Part shown: positions 23,147 to 34,500 of the stretch, piece by piece
Layout: each line of letters starts with the position of its first letter
How positions within the stretch are numbered: the stretch's first letter is position 1
Source: Lineus longissimus
Taxonomy: Eukaryota; Nemertea; Pilidiophora; Heteronemertea; Lineidae
Reading direction: 5' to 3'
Assembly: GCF_910592395.1 (NCBI RefSeq)
Contig: NC_088310.1
Coordinates: 3,667,501 to 3,731,500 of the forward strand
DNA length: 64,000 nt
Translations under genes and position numbers: made by a program
Notes under the pieces: model-generated
Seen by the model: only the letters and a program-made list of their open reading frames with translations
Told to the model about the DNA's origin: nothing
The model's database searches: none

Positions 23147-24780
23147 GGGCCTTATTCACAAAAGTCTCGCTAAGTATTTGCGAAGCGAAGCGTTTGCGAG
23201 ACCCATGCGCAATCGCTAACTTAGCGAAGCGAGCGTTTCACAAAGGCCTTCGCAATATTTCGCTATGTCTTCGCTGTCCCTCTCTGCTAGCGAATTCGCT
23301 AAAGTTCCGCAAGCGCGATTACTGATTACGTGATCCATTAACAATGTCCGAATGACTCATACCGATGCGTGTATGCATTGACCGGGAAGCCTTAACACAC
23401 CTTTCTGGGGAAAGGGTTAGAACCCCGCCTGGAAAAACTGAAAGGCCCATTACTAGTACATTATATTGTTCTCGTGCAAAGTATGTTTTAGGAGGTCTTA
23501 GTCTGGGGGAATCCCATGGAACTATTATATACCGGTACTTCAAAGTTTCAACAAAAGAATTGCTTTCAGTCATGGTAGGGACTTAATGAATACGAGTCCA
23601 GCCTCCTGACGGCCACATTCGATGATTAAGTCGACCATTTGAATAATGTGTCAGCTTACCATATTTGTGGAGGCAAAGCCATCTCATTTTCCATCGTCCG
23701 AATGCGTTCTCGATCTTCTGCCGAATTCTTCTGTGGTGGGCATTGAATTCGTCCTCCGCCGCATCTCGTGGGTGACGTAGGGAGTGATCAACCAAGGAAG
23801 CAATGGGTAGGCACTATCACCCAATAAAAAGCCATTTGGGAGCCCATCGTTCTGAAATTTACGATTTAATCTACAGTTGTTCCAGATAAAGGCATCATGA
23901 GTACTACCTGGCCATTTTGCCACCAAATTGGTAAACTTCAAGGTATGGTCACATATGCCTTGCACGTTGATTGCGTGGGAATGTTTTCGGCTGACGTAGG
24001 CTTCTTCTTGGACCGAGGGAGCCTTTATTCCAACCAAGCTTCCATCTACACAGCCAAGTACATTTGGTATGCGGCGGCGCTCTTGATTATAGAAACCCTC
24101 TTTTACTTCTTGTTGGAGATGGTGATCTCGTGGAAATGTTATAACGTGCGACGCCTTCCTTTCCAGTGATGTGGAAACTCTATAAACAATTCGTGACACA
24201 GATGCTTGACTAATGCCATTGAGGTCCCCACTTACAAACTGCAGATCTCCCGTTGCATAATAACGGAGGGCGCACATCACCTGTAAACTTGCCGGTAAAG
24301 CATGAGATCGTTGTGTTGGATGTTCTACATCTTCTTTGATCAAATCCACAACTTCCAGAATAACGTGACGTGGCATACGAAACCTCTTCATCAAGTCTAC
24401 GTCATCGTAAATGTCCAGCGGATTTACCCGGTCTCTAAATATCCTATTTCGGCGAAAATGTCGTTGATTTTCCTCTTCTATTGCAAAAAGGAGCGCCATG
24501 TTTTCTTCGTGTGAATGCTTTGCGAGAGCCCAAAAGCTCTCGCTAAAATTATGGAGTTAACGGGGGTTGAGCGACCACACTGCGATTGCGAAGCGTGAGC
24601 GATGTCTTCATGAAATCACCCGCAATGCGTGCGAGGAGTTTGTGAAGACACTGTGAATTCGCTAAATTACCGACGACCTGGCGAAGCGATTGCGTAGCGA
24701 GGCTTTTGTGATTAGAAAATTTTGCTAGGCGAGGTGTTTGCGATTGCGAAGCGTTTGCGAGGCTTTTGTGAATAAGGCCC
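23147..24780 (-). mobile_element. Full-length PIF/Harbinger DNA transposon
   Basis: The ends are GGGCCTTATTCACAAAAG and its inverted copy, directly flanked by CTG on both sides (23144-23146, 24781-24783), a CWG target duplication. Both ends hold many GCGAAGCG/CGCTTCGC subterminal motifs. The 1634-bp element encodes a HARBI1-like transposase on the minus strand. No companion Myb/MADF-type gene is visible. It interrupts a tandem repeat array, so it is younger than the array. The transposase frameshift suggests it is now dependent on others or inactive. Confidence 0.9.
23660..24499 (-). pseudogene. HARBI1-like transposase, frameshifted
   Basis: Harbinger DDE transposase, which would cut and join the element's ends in the nucleus. 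From the ATG at 24499 the frame reads through an N-terminal NPLDIYDD and helix-turn-helix-like region, then CVDGSLVGIK (first Asp), WPGSTHDAFIW and LLGDSAYPLLPWL (second Asp). Near 23772 the frame is lost. In the next frame the family's IENAFGRWKMRWLCL, with the catalytic Glu, continues to about 23660, where a GTAAGC could be a splice donor. The usual carboxy-terminal VLHN segment was not found. The shift separates the third catalytic residue from the first two. A sequencing error at this base is the main alternative to true inactivation. Confidence 0.85.
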
Positions 24781-25010
24781 CTGAACACTTACAACGTCAT
24801 TTGTGCTAAGTAATCTTTTTCGCAAACATGGTATATATATTCCTTTAACAAAACACGTTTACAAGGTTATATGTAGATCCATCCTTTCAGCAATGCAAGA
24901 GAGACTAACGTTAGCTGGCGGCTTATCTTCCCTGAGACAAATCTCTTTTATTGGTCTAGACAACTTTAACTTAGAGTAGTTACCAAGTCAGGTCGTATCT
25001 TCTTCAAACA

Positions 25011-26707
25011 TAACTGAATCAAGACAAATACATAGGTATAAGTGGTTATTCACAGGAATGAAAAATTAAACGATTTCCCCGATTTCCCCTATAGCTAATA
25101 AGTATGTACATGTACGTACAGTATATAATGATTTACGAGCGTCGTGGAAATGAATCAGCTCATGACTTGATGACACCACAGATTTTCGTACTACGTCGAT
25201 TGCGAAACTTTTATGATTATGACCATCGACATACGCCGGATTCTGAATTTCTTTTCGTTATATACATCCGCGTTATCATCGCTGGACAGTTCAGCATTTG
25301 AGGTGATATTTGGGAGGTGATATTTGGGAGGTGACTTATATTCATGCATTGGAATCGATCCCTCCATATGTCAATCAAATAGAAATTGACTCCTTTTCAC
25401 GAATATCATATGGCTTAATTTATACCATGTTAATGATTACAGCTGATTGAAGGGTGTGTGATTTTTACCCCAATGATATTTGGAACCCAATGAGTCAATC
25501 AACCTTAATTGAATAAAACAAGTCACCCTCAGTAGTAAATAACATCCCGAGTAGCTATAAAAAGAACATTCGCAGGATTTCCCCGTCCGTGTGACCGTTC
25601 GTCGCATTGACGCTGCTTTCCACTATCAACATCCTCATCATTATCCGTAGGGAAACATCTCCCATCTTTTCCGGCCACTTGTGACTGTCTTGATTGTATC
25701 TGGGTTGAGGTAAGTGTCGGACGAGACACGAAGGTAATAACTATCACATTAGTTGGCGTGTATCATCGGCGGCTGATATCGAACGGGAGTAAGCAAACAG
25801 CTTGGGTCGGAGGTCTATTGTCTCCGTCATTTCTGTGGGCAACTTGTGAATACAGTCGACAGGTATCTCTTTGCATAGCCACCTAATTTCTAGAAGTATT
25901 AAGAAAAATATTAGGCATGTTCAACAAGACAACCATGAACGTAATGAACATGCGCAGAATTGATCAGAAGCTGATTGGCTATATTATTCTGATCAACAAC
26001 TTGTCTATATTTCTTGATACGTTTAACATACATGTGTGTCTTTGCAGACGAATGTTGTCTAAATGTAGATGGAAGATTTATATACAGGTTTTAAAAACCG
26101 AAAGTGTGCGCCGATTACTGTTCTTGGTTCTTTTTTTATGTTCCTTCTACATCTCCTGCTGAGTTCAGAGGATGCAGCATACATAGGGGCCTAACGTTCA
26201 TATCCGCTATTACATATATATGACAATCAATAGAGACTATTCATGTTTTTATTGATTTGCATTGTCTATGAGCTCTTCTTTTTTAATCGAAATTGTTGAT
26301 AGAATAATAGTTGATAAAATCGGTATCAATGATATCAATTTTATTTTATTTTATTTTATTTCATGTTTTTTTCCTCTTTCAACATTATCATTGTCGACGA
26401 GATTTTGCAACTAATGTGTGCATTTATTCCGAACAAACATCATGGCTGCTGTTCTTTCCACATTGGAGAACCGGTCTTAAGAAAGACGCATGGAAAGTTA
26501 TAGGAAAATGCATTGGAACGGATGAAAAAGATGGCTTTATTTGCCCTTCCAATGCACCACCCCAGCGTTTCTCGTGTTAGGTGTGACCCCTGTATGTGGG
26601 CGGATACCGCGGCGTTTTCGGCTGAGTTCAAGCAGTTGCAATGTTTCCAGCACGTTTAATGGATGTGCTGCAGGCTATCATTCCATTCTTCAGTATCGTT
26701 TCAACAG
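25011..26707. other. No gene recognised; upstream of PAN-like exons
   Basis: Holds a short tandem GAGGTGATATTTGG repeat (25298-25334) and a (TTTTA)n run (about 26338-26362). Open frames at 25917-26162 (ending in a hydrophobic LLFLVLFLCSFYISC) and 26311-26580 (cysteine-containing) might be earlier exons or a signal-peptide exon of the gene that follows. I could not link them by splice phase. Confidence 0.35.
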
Positions 26708-27570
26708 AAGTTTTGCCAGATCAGTTTGATGGATTTGCCCGAAAGAACGGATTCACATTTCAATATCATGGACAATGTACTTTATATCGGGCGGGTGAGA
26801 AAAATCTGGGTGACCTCCAGAAAACTACAGTTGAGTTATGTCTTCAAACTTGTATCCGCCACGTTCAATGTGGGAGCATCCATTTTTGGATAACTGATGA
26901 TCTGGGGTATTGCAACATGAGGTCTTCGTGTCGTTTGAAGGAGAATTATCAGAGCAAATCAGACGTGAGGATCTTCTTGAAAACGATAGGGAAAGGTAAA
27001 CTTCGCCAACAAGCTTTTAGCATGGTTCTCTATGAAGAACACTTCTTCATGTATAGAAGTGATTTAAAAATCCCCGAAGGCCTAAGGCGACCAAGAAAGG
27101 TCCTATACTGTAAACCGCAGAATTTCTCGTCTTTCGTTTTAGCGACTCGCGTACATTTCTGACCCCCCCCCCGAAAAAACAAATATGTATATTCACAGCT
27201 TTTGGGCGGAGTTAGGAAATTTCAGAGTTAACACTGAGTCGGCTGATCATAAAAGCGTTCTGGGTGTAATTTCACTCAAACTAAACTTGGCGCAATATTT
27301 CCGCCGCAGGTCAATTCAGGGTTTCATACCGTATTCTACATATGGAAGAAAAACCGGGCGTGTTCGGATGCTCCGCGGGTGCCCATGTTGAAGGTGGGCC
27401 TCGGCGAAGGATATCGTTGGAGGAGTGTAAAAGAGTGTGCTTGACTACCAGGGCTTGTTCAGTTGTAATGTGGCTTGAAAGACCTCAGGGAAACTGCTGG
27501 TACAAAAAGCCGTGCATAGAGGTAGAAATCAAACCCAATAGAGAACGAAGGCTATTTCAGAGGAATAAAG
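26708..27570 (+). CDS. Secreted Cys-rich (PAN/apple-like) protein, two exons
   Basis: Partial gene. Exon 26708-26995 and exon 27310-27570 both have AG/GT borders and are symmetric phase 1-1. Spliced, they stay open and encode two similar modules. Each has a CxxxC-spaced core followed by an aromatic and further cysteines: CLQTCIRHVQCGSIHFW...YCNMRSSC in the first and ECKRVCLTTRACSVVMW...NCWYKKPC in the second. This spacing resembles PAN/apple or related extracellular ligand-binding folds. The symmetric phase is typical of shuffled extracellular modules. The first and last exons of the gene were not found, so the signal peptide, length and stop are unknown. A decayed fragment is possible. Confidence 0.5.
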
Positions 27571-30500
27571 GTACTTGTATATCTGCTAATGAACTGCAGG
27601 GTCAGGGCCTGCAGTTGCAGTGGTTCAAAACTTAGAGTGACCAGACTAGTCTGGCTACAGTGTTAATTTTGACCAAGACCAACCGCAAACCTTGATCAAT
27701 ATGTTGGACAATCATCGGTGGGGATGTTCCAGAATCGTTCCCTTGCGCCCCATCCTTTTTTTACTCCTACGTCATAGTTTATAATATCGAAATAATATCG
27801 AGTATATTGAAGACCACTGGTGCCAGCTGTAGGATGCTTGCACCCTAGTGCGGATCATAACAATGGTAAAATAGTGCATGCGCCTTGCACGTTCATTAAA
27901 TATACATGCACTCCAGAAGTACATTATCTATTATCTAAACGTTTCCTTCACGTGAATCACTCAAGAATATTTATGGATGGTTCCGAGGAGAGATTTCGGA
28001 AGAGTTCCTATAATATTGGAATAAGATCCCCCCAACTTCACCCGCTAACATTTAACTTTCGCCATACTGTGCACTGAGTATTGTACAATCTACTCTGAAC
28101 TCAAATTTCCTTAGACACAAATGAATCACCCAGCAGTGTCACTGTCCGGGGTCCTAGCTCGTTCCTCACTTCATGTGCAACACAATGTACACATTATATA
28201 TTTCTCTAATGAATACGTCCCTACTTTTAGTTGACGGCTTTAAGTACCACTGTCGCCAATATCATATTAAGGTCAAGAATGTTTTGCAAGATACTGGATC
28301 CGAAATACGTATTGTCAAAGCTGTATTAACGGTAACTTGTGTATGGCCAGTCAGTGCCTATCGCTGTTATGTCCAAAATATTTATTTCTGTGCATGTTTT
28401 CTCGAAGCCGACACAACGACGCATATATCGTACAACGAAGATGATAAGTTATGTTCAGTGTATTAAAGACGAATATCAGAAGTATCTTATCGACCATTAT
28501 TTTCTATCAGACGATTTAGTTATTGGAATTTTAAGAAAACGTTCATTAACAGTCTGAAGAAAACCGTTAGGCGCGTTCAGGATATAAATCGCGGCCAACA
28601 TAGCTAACTAATCATGCAGGGTGAGAATAGAGGATGAAGCAAATCTCTTTACATAAAAAAATCTTGATTGGAATCTTTCTGGCACAAGTTCAATTCCATA
28701 ATTAGGTTTTAAAACATAGATGGAAATCGTTGGCAGCTTGGCTAATTGAAATAGCTGCGATGTCTATAGGATATTTTTAGGTTTTCTTAAAGATGTTCAG
28801 GTTATTAATCACAGCCAATATTGTGCTAAATCTTATGACATGTAGGTGCAAATCTAGCGTCAGTCTTTATACCCCAATTGAGCCATGATTGTTCATCTAC
28901 AAAATTTGAATATATTTTTGCCAATCTTTTTTTGCTTTTACTGTGGTCTTTGAAGAATACTATCAGAAAATCCAAACACTGCCAGTCAATTATCTTTGTA
29001 AGAATTAACTTTGAGTGCATTACAACACTAACTAAGAAATAGCAAAATTATTTTACCAAAGAAACTTGTAAGGCATATTGTATCGGTATCGACGTCACAA
29101 TGCACGTATTGCGTTATAATTAGGTAGAGAGGAGTACCACAATTTTTGTTGGTTAAAATTTACAATTCACGATCGAAAATGAGGTATTTAAAGTATAAAT
29201 TCATTGGACAATGGCACTTATTTAGTCAGTTAATGACCTTTTTGGGCCGCGATCTGAGATTGCTAATTCGTTCCTTGGTCCTATTGTTGTAGCAAGAAAT
29301 TTTTTTAATTCATTCTCTTTGTTGGTATTCCAATGTTGGCGTAAAAAGCTTTTGTTAACCCACGGTCCATCTTATGCAAGCGGCCAATTCACACCCTGTA
29401 TTGGGTATACATACAATGAAACGTAATACATGTATTCGATGTCAGTTGCTGGCTAGCAGGCATTGTAAACACATGTTTTGTGTGGTCGCTCCTGTGTATA
29501 CGCCAGAGGCCTGCATTTTGCATGCATGGACATGACTTTCCGAATTTTGATCGAATTATCGATTACATTGTTGATTCTTAGTGATATAATGAACATTATT
29601 TGATTGTCCTGGTGAATCTTAGTGATACATGTATATTGAACATTTTTGAGGAATCTTAATGGTATATTGAGCATGATGGAGTGTCCTTTAGTATGGTCAT
29701 GGAGGTATTATTAAGATAATACCTCCATGGTATGGTTCGCATGGCTGGCACGCCTTATAAGGGGTATTTATACTTGCGTTGCTTGGTGTGATGTAATTAA
29801 GTACTGGAGGATCATGTAGTTAATTTGTGAAATTAATATTTTGTCCACGTTTTACGTATGCCACTGTTCTATACAGAGAACATACAAACTCGAGATATAT
29901 AACTAATCCATAAAACAGGTTCGAGTTTGTGAGAACTGTATATCTCACGCCGACAATCATGGGGGACTTCATGATCGTTCTTCAGAGACTCGCAGAACAA
30001 GGCAAAAGCTGTCTATTGAGGGTGTCACAGATGTATTAGAATCGCACGAACTGTGTCCAATGTCATTTGCTTAATGGATTCGAGCAGTCTTGACAACATC
30101 TTAAATGATTGATCATGGTGACAGGCACATCCTGACTCCCAGGGTTCTGTACCGGGATTGCCCATCTCTCAATACTTCGCAACGGAGCGCCATCGTACTC
30201 GTCGAACGGTAATCATATTTCTCAGCTGCAAATGGCGAGCGACGCGATTTCTAAGACCAACTGCGTCCGCGCCACCTCGTTCTAGTCTGTTCTTGGAAGC
30301 CGGGGCCGATATCAACCTTCCTTGATACTGTCTATTGTCCTAGAAATAAAACCTCCAGATTGGTCAATAATGAAATACCAGACAATATTGAATTGCGAAA
30401 TGGTAGTTCAATTTACCATTAAATATGTATTATTGTGTAAAAAGTACTATCATCACCGCCAGCTGAGACCTCGGCGGTTCGGACCAATTACAAGCTCCAT

Positions 30501-31292
30501 GGTGCTTTTAGTGTCACCGTAACTAGATTACCGTCTCAATCATTGGTATGCTATACATTATCTTGCAATCTGTAATGCATCATTAGAATCCCTACAGTTT
30601 CCATGAGATTTATTAGTTGTGTGAAGGCCAAACATGCCCGATATTGAAGGTGCCTGTGCAACGCATCAGATCAATCTCAAACCGGCCACTCTGTATGGGA
30701 CTGGCCGTCTATTCCCTTAAGCAAGTTGAGCACCATTTTCTTCACATCTCAATCAAACTGAAAGTTTGCAAACACGTAGTGAAGCCAGAAATTAGTTTGA
30801 TCATTTCGCTCAGTTATAGCTATTGTTGCTCCTCCCACACTCCGCCTACACTCCAAGCGTCACAAGTTGTTGAAGAAGTCTAACCATCTTTTGGGGGCAA
30901 TCAAATCAATTCGCCTCCGCCGCAATCCCGGCCATCAGGGACAGCGGTGATTCCAGATCAATATCAGCGCCGAAGGCTTTTAGCGCGGGGGCTAACTTCA
31001 TCATGACCACTGACCTCCGTGCTGCTCTAATCGACATTGGCTGTGAGCTAGCTTAATGAGCCAACATAATCGGGATTTGCCCTTTTTGTCAACCGTCACA
31101 CCGCCTGATACCACTCTTCTGAGGCACCAGTCGAATTTACCTTTGATGACGAGCATTTCAGAAGCATGCATTTTGGTTTGAATAGAAATTCACCGGCACC
31201 ATTAGGGGAATGATAACTTCTGTAGCAAGACACGGTTCTTGAAGATGCCAATCATATACACGTACGTTGTCTCAATTTCACACTTTTGGTAG
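27571..31292. other. No gene recognised
   Basis: About 3.7 kb with only short, unconvincing open frames. There are weak tandem phrases of GAATCTTAGTGATA type near 29575-29670 and a short inverted pair around ACATACAAACTCGA / TCGAGTTTGTGAG near 29881-29935. Further PAN-like exons could lie here, but I could not identify any. Confidence 0.4.
29698..29729. repeat. Short hairpin, 14-bp perfect arms
   Basis: CATGGAGGTATTAT, four spacer bases, then the exact reverse complement. It may be a fold-back remnant; no function is evident. Confidence 0.8.
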
Positions 31293-31556
31293 TTACAGCA
31301 GTCTCCGATCTTTGAGCAACTTTGCTAAACATGCGTTATGGCGGTTTCGTGAAGGACCCAAGATTTCGTGGAGGACCCATTGGAGGACTCGGTTTTTACC
31401 ATACATATATTTTGCAATCCCAATCCCGTAGATTCCAAACAAGAGAAAATTGTCGGTCGGAGGTGGATCAGTCACGTCTGTAGTGACTAGACTCATGAAT
31501 GATCGAAGGTTAAGAACACCATCCATGCTGCTTGCAATTCGTCCAATATTGAGCAC
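31293..31556 (-). other. Possible exon resembling a Cys-loop receptor TM2-TM3 link
   Basis: The frame contains SFMSLVTTDV, then DPPPTDNFLLFGIYGIGI. This is reminiscent of the pore-helix end and the proline-rich TM2-TM3 loop of pentameric ligand-gated channels (PPTSD..PLxGxY). A possible donor (TATG/GTAAAA) follows near 31402. No further channel exons (Cys-loop, TM1, TM4) were found nearby, so this could be an isolated relic or coincidence. Confidence 0.2.
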
Positions 31557-34500
31557 TTTTCTCCCTTGTAAATTATGTTTTGCGGCGTTGTTTAATTTGT
31601 TGCTACAACCGGATTTAATCAGGCGAAAATAACGTGTGTGAATTTGATGCTGGAAATTAATTGGTTATAAAAATAGGTTGTTAAATCTTTTTATGAGACG
31701 AACCAATTGCATTCCATTTTTTACTCCTGCAATCAGTTAATTTAATCACTCATGCCGTTTGAAATATTGGGGTTTTCGTCAATTTGTTAATTACATCGGA
31801 GGCGGAAGTTACTCTTGATCAACTGGCCTGAAATGGCCTAGTGTAGCGCAGTACGTACACGCTTGATTTCTACAGAAAGCCGTGTCAGGATTAGGGTGAT
31901 GAATAAATAGCGCTTTGATACTGCTGTACAGTATAAAGCGCTTTATATGAAAATTACGCTGATTTAATTCTTAATTCGAAATTCTACGAACAGGAAGGTG
32001 AAAACAGCAAACACGAGCCAACCTGACCTGACTGTCCAGGTACCAGACAGACATTAAACAAAAACTGGCGCGGCGTTTTCCTATAATTGTGGTCAAAGTC
32101 CTATCCGGAAACCAATCTAATCTACAGATATTTTATGGCTGAACTTCTCCCACTCTGCTTGCTATTCAAACTATACGAGTTTTACTTTAAACTGTTTCCA
32201 GTGTTTAGATTTATCCTCTACGAAGCAGGTGCTCGTGTTTTGCCGTGCCTTTATAGGAACGGAATTGTAAAAGGTTATTACGGTTTAGTACAAAAGTGCA
32301 CGGAACTTCTGCTCAGAGGGTTTTTAGGATGAGCAGGGAGGGAGTAATTCGACCATCGACCATCCAGAAAATGTAACAGAATCACATTGAGGGAAGCGCA
32401 GGGGTTTAAACCCACCAGAGTTGAAAGAATAAAAATCTAGAAAGCAAACGGCGTAATTTTCTAGCATTTCAGCTGTATAACAGCTTCGAGAGTAAACGTC
32501 CCACGTCCCACGGAGTCCGGACCCCACGACTCTCTGGACACGTGCCAGTTGCTAAAAACGCGACGGAGAATACGTGTAAATAAGCCAAGAAAATGACCTA
32601 CAGCTTTCTTGTAGCACGCACAGTGCAAGACACGTGCTTATAAGAAATCTTAGAAAAAAATCTGTCTTTGCAACTCATGTATGTACCAATAGCCAATATC
32701 CGAAATTCTCTCAGAGAAAGCAGGCGAGACATATGTTTCTTTGTAAGTAGTTTTTCTCCCAGGACAAGACAAAATCCAAATCCTAGCCTTTGAACATGGC
32801 ATTGCCTTTTTTTCCAATTGGAAAGTCTTTTTATTGGCCATATTTTCTCTAACCAAATGGAATATCGTTCAGCGAAAAAGCTTTCCGTTGCAGACGAAGT
32901 TTGAAGTGGTTTTTGTTCCATGTAACTTACTTAACTGCAACATGATGACTTCCTGGTATTGACTGTCATTGGCAGCTGTACATAGCATTCTTTAATATGC
33001 CACGTGTGTGGTGTATGGCGAACATGCTTCCGGTGGTCTGAAAAAAACGACATACATGTTAAATGACGAATTGGACGCCAGCCAACATTTTTGTAGTCTA
33101 ACGTTTGCCTCTTTATCTTCTTCAGAAAAATACTTTAAAAAATAAACCAGTTTTAAACTGGGAAGGGCAGGGCCCCAATCATACCACTAGTGACCTCGTG
33201 CTTTTTATTCTTGCCGTTTTCTGATGTCTTCTCTTTCCTTTGGTGAAGAAAAAGCTTAGAAAGGATATTCGTCTTAAAAAATGATGTTCGTAAACCAGAA
33301 ATCGGATAAGAAACATTCACCGTGTTGTGATAAAAAAATCTTTGGAAAAAAACCTTTCATCCTGATGACACGTTTTCCAGCTGTTAGGTCTTTAAATCGT
33401 TTGGCTGTTTCAAGGGTACGATGGCTCTTATTCTATGTGCGTCTCCCCTGGTCTTCTCCCAGCAAAGCGTTGCGAAAAATATTACTAAGGAGGCTACAAT
33501 CGCACGTTGTGTTATCTTTGAGCGTGATGCGTACACTGCATGGACACGAGACTGCTGCCATTGGCTTGTTACTGACGAAACGTTGAGGTCAGCAATATTG
33601 ATGGATCTCACAAATGTGCCAAGAAGAAGAACAGAATGATGTAAAAACCAAAATTTATTTTTCTGTTCTTTTTTTTTCGCAGAAGAGGTTTTAGGAAGAG
33701 CAGGTTAGGTCCGCACCTCTTATTATTAAAAAACCCAACAAGGCCAAACATATGGACATGTTCTTTAAAATGCGATATAAGATTTCCTTGAAAGCTTCTA
33801 TCGAAAATCAATAAGGTCTTGGTATATTCCGCTGAGCCGAATGTCTCCATTACTGACAAAAACGATCTTCCCGACAGATGTCTAAATTGTTGATCGATAT
33901 AAGGCCAATACGGAAATCCGCGTTGTCAATTTGTCATGCCCGAAGGTGTTGACGTATCAATTAGGAATGTCAGGGAGAGCAATTTTGGGTCCTCATCAGC
34001 GTCTTTTTAGTAATGACATTACACCGTCTTGACAGATCAATCTATAGTCTTCGCATCAGTCAATGTTACTGTACTTTTGGGCTGCATTGCGAAAATGACT
34101 TGGCCGATTTTTTCAAAGTTTGTTTTTTCTTAAATCTAATTTTGCGACCCAAGTGGACTTTGGCATTTCAGTAAACATGGTTACGAAATATTTGTTTTGC
34201 AATCCCATTGGAAGCCCATGGTCTGACTTAAGGCATAAACCAAGGGAGGTCTTAATTACCGAGTGAGAGTCCCTGAAGCTCGGGAAGCTTGGCCTCCTGC
34301 GGCTTTGCATAATCACCACCATTGTACTGTCGCTGTACCTCTTAGTGGGCAATAAAAATAGGAGTGGAATCTTGCTTGATATTAAGGCTCCTCTCAACTC
34401 CATGCGTTGAGTGGTTGGTCATCATTCGGTTTAAGTGGCGCAAACACGATGGAGAAAAAGTACATTGTTTACGATAGTAATGGATATAGAAAACAGCATT

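Larger units (their letters stand above)
22490..25010. repeat. Degenerate ~235-bp tandem repeat, split by a transposon
   Basis: A CCTTTGAGCAATGCAAGA core recurs at about 22500, 22730, 22965 and 24877. Each is followed by partly conserved text (GCTGGCG...TCATCTTCC, then a ...TTTATCAAA... phrase). Subtracting the 1637 bp of the Harbinger insertion plus target duplication puts the last two starts about 277 bp apart, so the array was continuous before insertion. No coding potential was seen. Confidence 0.65.
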
